Origin: Prevotellaceae bacterium UBA3627
GTDB taxonomy: Bacteria > Bacteroidota > Bacteroidia > Bacteroidales > Bacteroidaceae
DNA: 9,315 nucleotides
Reading direction: 5' to 3'
NCBI GenBank assembly: GCA_002373375.1
Contig: DFLE01000011.1
Coordinates: 1-9,315 of the forward strand
How positions within the stretch are numbered: position 1 is the first letter of the stretch; each line of letters opens with the position of its first letter. The notes beneath the pieces are model-generated. The model saw only the letters and a program-made list of their open reading frames with translations, had not been told where the DNA came from and searched no databases. This document shows positions 5,925-9,315 of this stretch, in pieces. The position numbers and the translations under genes are program-made.

Positions 5925-6010
5925 GTTCTATTATCCGCAGGTCACACAAGCGACCTCATTACAATATTTATATTTCTTCAATTCCTTTGACAATACCAGC
6001 AGCACTACCA

Positions 6011-6838
6011 TCACACAACGATAAGGGAAGAGAGATGACGCTCTACCGGTATTCCGCTGTTCTTGTCTTCATTGTCTTTATTCACATCAATCCACTGGAA
6101 CAGGGTGTCCATAGCCACACGCGTGGCGTTACTCAGACTGTCGCCGTCCTGCAGCCTTCCTATGATAATGGAGGAGAATATGTCGCCTGTGCCGGGGAAC
6201 TGCACCGGTATCTCTTGATATGGCAACAGGAAATACTCCGCAGAGAAGTGGTTATACCCCACCACAGCGTTGCTGCCGTCTATCAGACAACTGGTAACAA
6301 CCACCGACATGGCTCCCAAGCGACGAAGCTTGTTTATCAGCGTATGCGCCTCTGCCAGTGTTATGCCATTCTCTTTGTACGGCACATCGGCAAGCAGACA
6401 AGCCTCTGTGTAGTTAGGGAAACAGAGGTGTGATGCGCCGAGCATCTCACGCATAGAGCGCACCGTCTCCTCATTGGCTCCGCCATACAGCCTTCCATAG
6501 TCACCCATCACCGGGTCAACAAAGACTTTGGTACCAAGTGCCGCCTGCTCCCGACAGTAACGGGAAACAAGACGTGCCTGACGCTCCGATGTCATAAAGC
6601 CTGTAGTGATAGCATCAAAGCGGAAACCTAACTCATCCCAGGTACGCAGGGCGTCGGCTATGTAGTCCGTACTATCGAGCACTGCATACTTACCATAGGG
6701 GAAAGGATTGCTGACCAGCATTGTTGGCAGATTAAACACATCGTGCCCCATATATGACAATATCGGCATCTGGACAGCCGCCGCCACTTTGCCATAGCCA
6801 CACATATCACTTATAATAAGTATCTTGCTCTTTTTCAT
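6011..6838 (-). CDS. Pyridoxal/pyridoxamine kinase (PdxK/PdxY type)
   Basis: This ribokinase-superfamily enzyme phosphorylates pyridoxal, pyridoxamine or pyridoxine with ATP in vitamin B6 salvage. From ATG 6838 it is 275 aa. DMCGYGKVA (11-19) is the substrate-binding start, VDPVMGD (107-113) and PNYTEA (141-146) are characteristic of the pyridoxal kinase branch, and PGTGD (215-219) is the anion-hole motif with catalytic Asp219. An upstream in-frame TTG would add 13 residues overlapping the tonB stop region and no family sequence, so the ATG is chosen. It lies 22 bp after tonB and is likely on the same transcript. The motifs do not allow a firm choice between pyridoxal and pyridoxamine preference. 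Confidence 0.88.
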   Translation of the reverse strand: MKKSKILIISDMCGYGKVAAAVQMPILSYMGHDVFNLPTMLVSNPFPYGKYAVLDSTDYIADALRTWDELGFRFDAITTGFMTSERQARLVSRYCREQAALGTKVFVDPVMGDYGRLYGGANEETVRSMREMLGASHLCFPNYTEACLLADVPYKENGITLAEAHTLINKLRRLGAMSVVVTSCLIDGSNAVVGYNHFSAEYFLLPYQEIPVQFPGTGDIFSSIIIGRLQDGDSLSNATRVAMDTLFQWIDVNKDNEDKNSGIPVERHLSSLIVV

Positions 6839-6860
6839 CTGTAAGTATTCTCTGCTCTCC

Positions 6861-7547
6861 TTATATTTCAAACACAATAGGTATGGCCATGAGCGTACGA
6901 CAGGGTCTTCCCTTGTCGTCCTTGCCAGGCTGCCACCGCGGCATCAACCGCATTACCCGCAATGCCTCCGCGTCAAGCACCTTACCTGCAGACTGAACCA
7001 CTTTAAGGCCGGTCAAAGACCCGTCGCTCTCCACTATGAAGTTCACCATTACCTTACCCTCCGTATGACTACGCAGAGCCTCATCCGGATATTTCAGCGT
7101 CTTGGTAAGCCATTTCATAAACTCCACCATGCCACCAGGATACTCAGGCAACTGCTCCACCAGTTTCCTTGTCTCCTCGTCATCGTCATTCTGGTTTATA
7201 GGCTGTTGCTCTTCTATCTCCTCATCGGTAGGTTCCGCATCAGCTGAAGGCTCCGGCTCCTCCTCTTTCATCTCAATGACATCGTCCACCTTGTTTATCT
7301 TCTGTGGCTCGACCTTCTTCTTCTCTGGTTCCTTCTGAGCGGCTGATATCATATTTTCACGCTCATCAATCTTCAGGTCCAGATCCATTGAATCGTCATC
7401 GAAATAGTTCTCTAACATGCTGCCTATACTCTGGAAAGGTATAAACAGCACACCGACGAACAACAGCGTAACCGCTAAGAAAGAGCCTATCAAAATCCAC
7501 GGTCTGAGATGTTCTAAATCTGCCTTATGTGATTTCTTAACCTCCAT
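6861..7547 (-). CDS. TonB family energy transducer
   Basis: This inner-membrane protein passes proton-motive-force energy from ExbBD-type motors to outer-membrane TonB-dependent receptors (SusC type in this phylum). The 228-aa protein has a short cytoplasmic N-terminus, one membrane segment (about 17-37), a long charged periplasmic linker (50-130) and a C-terminal TonB domain (134-228). The domain shows YPGGMVEFMKWLTKTLKYP, GKVMVNFIVESDGSLTGLKVV, and the end RLMPRWQPGKDDKGRP followed by the IPIVFEI strand. The linker is acidic and lysine/glutamate-rich rather than the proline-lysine linker of E. coli TonB. Bacteroidota carry many TonB paralogues, and its receptor cannot be named. No exbBD is adjacent. 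It is the first gene of the leftward cluster. Confidence 0.92.
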   Translation of the reverse strand: MEVKKSHKADLEHLRPWILIGSFLAVTLLFVGVLFIPFQSIGSMLENYFDDDSMDLDLKIDERENMISAAQKEPEKKKVEPQKINKVDDVIEMKEEEPEPSADAEPTDEEIEEQQPINQNDDDEETRKLVEQLPEYPGGMVEFMKWLTKTLKYPDEALRSHTEGKVMVNFIVESDGSLTGLKVVQSAGKVLDAEALRVMRLMPRWQPGKDDKGRPCRTLMAIPIVFEI

Positions 7548-7556
7548 AGGTTAATG

Positions 7557-7564
7557 CAAAGTTA
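7557..7564 (-). promoter_or_regulatory. -7 element of the tonB promoter
   Basis: TAACTTTG on the minus strand fits TAnnTTTG exactly. No good -33 TTTG is found at 19-21 nt (the position reads TAGG), so activation may need help. The element ends only 9 nt before the tonB ATG, implying a leader of a few bases or none. Confidence 0.5.
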
Positions 7565-7608
7565 CATACTTTTTCTTAAACTGCCTAATATTTTTTCACA
7601 TTAATTAA

Positions 7609-7639
7609 TTGTTCATTTTATTTTTTCTTAGTAACTTTG
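7609..7639 (+). promoter_or_regulatory. Promoter of tolC
   Basis: TTG (7609-7611) lies 20 nt before TAACTTTG (7632-7639), fitting the Bacteroidota -33/-7 pattern. The start of transcription would be near 7642, giving a leader of about 18 nt. It uses the same -7 octamer as the divergent tonB promoter, about 70 bp away. Confidence 0.6.
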
Positions 7640-7647
7640 CGTACTTG

Positions 7648-7653
7648 AAAGGA
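7648..7653 (+). promoter_or_regulatory. Shine-Dalgarno-like site of tolC
   Basis: AAAGGA lies 6 nt before the ATG at 7660 and 9 nt before the second ATG at 7663. It makes the ATG pair, rather than the upstream TTG at 7609 (which lies inside the promoter), the real start. Confidence 0.5.
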
Positions 7654-7659
7654 AATAAG

Positions 7660-9228
7660 ATGATGAACAGACAAATCTTAACGTTATTCTCCGTGCTTTG
7701 TCTTTCTGTCACCGCCTCGGGACGCACGCTGTCACTTGACTCGTGCAGGGCGATGGCTCTGCGCTCAAACAAGCAGATGAGCGTGGTGAGGGTAAAGAAG
7801 GAGATTGCCACAAACACACGCAAGGCAGCCCGCACGAAGTATCTGCCCCACATAGACTTGGCTGGCGGCTACTTGTACTCCTCAAGAGAAATATCTTTAC
7901 TCAACGACCAACAGAAGAACGTACTCAACAACATGGGTACGATGCTCATGGGCGAGATGGGAAAGATGACTGGAGGATTGGGACAGGGACTCAGCCAATC
8001 CATGCAACAGAACCTCATGGGACTGGTGCAGCAGGGTGTGCTGACACCCGCCGAAGCACAGAAGTTCGGTGCCTTGGCACAGGTTCTGACAGGGTCTGCC
8101 GGCGCTGCGGGACAGGCTCTCGCCCCATCGTTTGAGAGGACACTCAACAGCATCGGAGAGAAGATTACTGACGCATTCAGGACAAATACACACCACATCA
8201 TCACCGCTTCAGCCATGCTCACACAACCCATATTCATGGGTGGTGCGATAACCGCTGCCAACAATATGGCCGACATCGCAGAGAGAATGGCGGAGACAAG
8301 CATCACACACAAGCAGAACGATGTGCTGTATGACATTGACAACGCTTATTGGACCGTGGTGTCGCTCCGCCATAAACAGCAACTGGCCGAGGCCTATCTG
8401 CAACTAGTGTGCAAACTTGACAGCGACGTACACAAGATGATAGACAACGGCGTGGCCACCCGTGCTGACGGACTGAAGGTTGACGTAGCCGTCAACGAGG
8501 CCGACATGACCAAGGCGAAGGTTGACAACGGACTGGCTCTGGCACGTATGTACCTGTGTCAGTTATGCGGTCTGGACTTGGATGCCGACATCACACTTGA
8601 GGACGAGAGCAACCAGAACATACAGGCGGAGTTGTTGGTGGAAAACGACATGACGACAAGCCAGATAACCTCACAACTGAGAGAGAACAGGCCCGAGCTG
8701 CAATTGCTGCAAGATGCGGTTGACATCAGCAAGGAGCAGACGAAACTCGCACGCGCGGCATACCTGCCGCAGATAGCGTTGACGGGTGGTGTGCTGTTTA
8801 CCAATCCAAGCCTCTACAACGGCTTTGAGCGCAAGTTCAAGGGACAGTTCAACGTAGGCGTAATGGTACGCGTACCCGTGCTTGACTGGGGAGAGACGAT
8901 GTATAAGATACGCGCGACCAAATGCTCTACCATGATGGCGCAACTGGCATACGACGAGGCTCAGGAGATGATGCAGTTGCAGGTATGCCAGTGCAACTTC
9001 CGCGTACGCGAGGCAAACAAGAACCTTGAGACGGCGCGCAAGAACATACACAGCGCGGAGGAGAACCTGCGCTGCGCCAACCTCGGTTTCAAGGAGGGTG
9101 TGATGCAAACCACCGACGTGATGGCGGCACAGACAGCATGGATGCAGGCACAGACGCAGAAGATTGACGCTGAGATTGACGTTAAAATGAGCGAGACCGC
9201 ACTAAAGAAAGCACTGGGAGAGATGTAG
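7660..9228 (+). CDS. TolC family outer-membrane efflux protein
   Basis: This is the outer-membrane channel of a tripartite efflux or type I export system, a trimer with a beta-barrel and a periplasmic helical tunnel. From ATG 7660 it is 522 aa. A signal peptide covers residues 1-20 (ILTLFSVLCLSVTASG). The first OEP repeat starts at LSLDSCRAMALRSNKQM (24-40). LYDIDNAYWTVVSLRHKQQL (223-242) and the NGVATRADGLKVDVAVNEAD stretch (263-282) are typical of the family. The second repeat begins around NRPELQLLQDAV, with the barrel strand FNVGVMVRVPVLDWGE and long coiled-coil helices to the end. It is longer than usual (420-480 aa) because of a Met/Gly/Gln-rich insertion at about 83-178. TTG at 7609 is rejected because it lies in the promoter. 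Adaptor and pump genes would be expected downstream, beyond the window. Confidence 0.92.
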   Translation: MMNRQILTLFSVLCLSVTASGRTLSLDSCRAMALRSNKQMSVVRVKKEIATNTRKAARTKYLPHIDLAGGYLYSSREISLLNDQQKNVLNNMGTMLMGEMGKMTGGLGQGLSQSMQQNLMGLVQQGVLTPAEAQKFGALAQVLTGSAGAAGQALAPSFERTLNSIGEKITDAFRTNTHHIITASAMLTQPIFMGGAITAANNMADIAERMAETSITHKQNDVLYDIDNAYWTVVSLRHKQQLAEAYLQLVCKLDSDVHKMIDNGVATRADGLKVDVAVNEADMTKAKVDNGLALARMYLCQLCGLDLDADITLEDESNQNIQAELLVENDMTTSQITSQLRENRPELQLLQDAVDISKEQTKLARAAYLPQIALTGGVLFTNPSLYNGFERKFKGQFNVGVMVRVPVLDWGETMYKIRATKCSTMMAQLAYDEAQEMMQLQVCQCNFRVREANKNLETARKNIHSAEENLRCANLGFKEGVMQTTDVMAAQTAWMQAQTQKIDAEIDVKMSETALKKALGEM

Positions 9229-9254
9229 TGCGAGGCAATGCCTCGCAAGTTTTG
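9229..9254 (+). terminator. Hairpin directly after tolC
   Basis: A perfect 8-bp GC-rich stem, tgcgaggc (9229-9236) with gcctcgca (9240-9247), has an AAT loop and begins at the base after the tolC stop. It is followed by agtttt, a short T-run, so termination may be only partial and allow expression of downstream genes. Confidence 0.6.
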
Positions 9255-9256
9255 AA

Positions 9257-9305
9257 TTATGAGTTATGAGTTAACACTGCACTCATAACTCACAACTCAT
9301 AACTT
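9257..9305. repeat. atgagtt/aactcat inverted repeat cluster
   Basis: The left arm is two tandem atgagtt units (9257-9274). The right arm is three aactcat-like units (9281-9304), one with a C for T. The arms pair as a stem of about 16 bp with one mismatch. The 11-mer ttatgagttat also occurs in the murA-rimM gap (3152-3162). Strings of this type are common dispersed intergenic repeats in Bacteroidota, as far as recalled. The function is unknown. Confidence 0.6.
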
Positions 9306-9315
9306 GGAACACAGT

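Noticed and set aside
5939..5956. AGGTC/GACCT hairpin before tsaB
   Set aside because: The stem has only 5 bp with an 8-nt loop and no T-run, so it was not called a terminator or riboswitch.
6839..6877. Longer B6 kinase start at TTG 6877
   Set aside because: It would overlap the end of tonB and add residues that do not belong to the family; ATG 6838 gives the usual N-terminus.

Overview
The window looks like a chromosomal segment from a Bacteroidota bacterium, most likely Prevotella or a close relative. Four things suggest this. The proteins are Bacteroidota-type (a DUF4290 protein, MurA with Asp in place of the active-site Cys, a Fib_succ_major-like domain fragment). The GH105 enzyme ends in a tail resembling a type IX secretion signal. 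Promoters fit the Bacteroidota -33 TTTG / -7 TAnnTTTG pattern rather than E. coli -35/-10. Most genes lack a clear Shine-Dalgarno sequence. Genus assignment is inference from pattern recognition; no search was run.

Layout. Positions 1-192 hold a leftward promoter and leader hairpin for a gene beyond the left edge. A leftward GH105 unsaturated glucuronyl/galacturonyl hydrolase gene (193-1515) has its own well-formed promoter. An approximately 0.8 kb gene-poor stretch (1566-2376) is full of structure: a 20-bp direct repeat present twice, a five-unit array with an exact 22-bp period, a long A/T-rich inverted repeat, small hairpins, a partial tandem repeat and a strong terminator. A broken C-terminal fragment of a Fib_succ_major / diversity-generating-retroelement (DGR) target-like protein (2377-2632) abuts the end of rimM.

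From 7547 leftward to 2633 six housekeeping genes run head to tail: tonB-like, pyridoxal/pyridoxamine kinase, tsaB, DUF4290, murA, rimM. Gaps are 22-86 bp with no obvious terminator between them, so they may be one transcript ending at the 2283-2321 hairpin. They cover envelope energy transduction, vitamin B6 salvage, tRNA t6A modification, peptidoglycan precursor synthesis and 30S ribosome maturation. From the same intergenic region tolC (7660-9228) is transcribed rightward, with a hairpin directly after its stop and a short-repeat inverted structure at the right edge. TolC-family genes in this phylum usually precede adaptor and transporter genes, which would lie outside the window.

No intact new defence or mobile system is visible. 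The least ordinary parts are the orphan DGR-like variable domain fused to the end of rimM's reading region and the adjacent repeat-rich block with its 22-bp periodic array.
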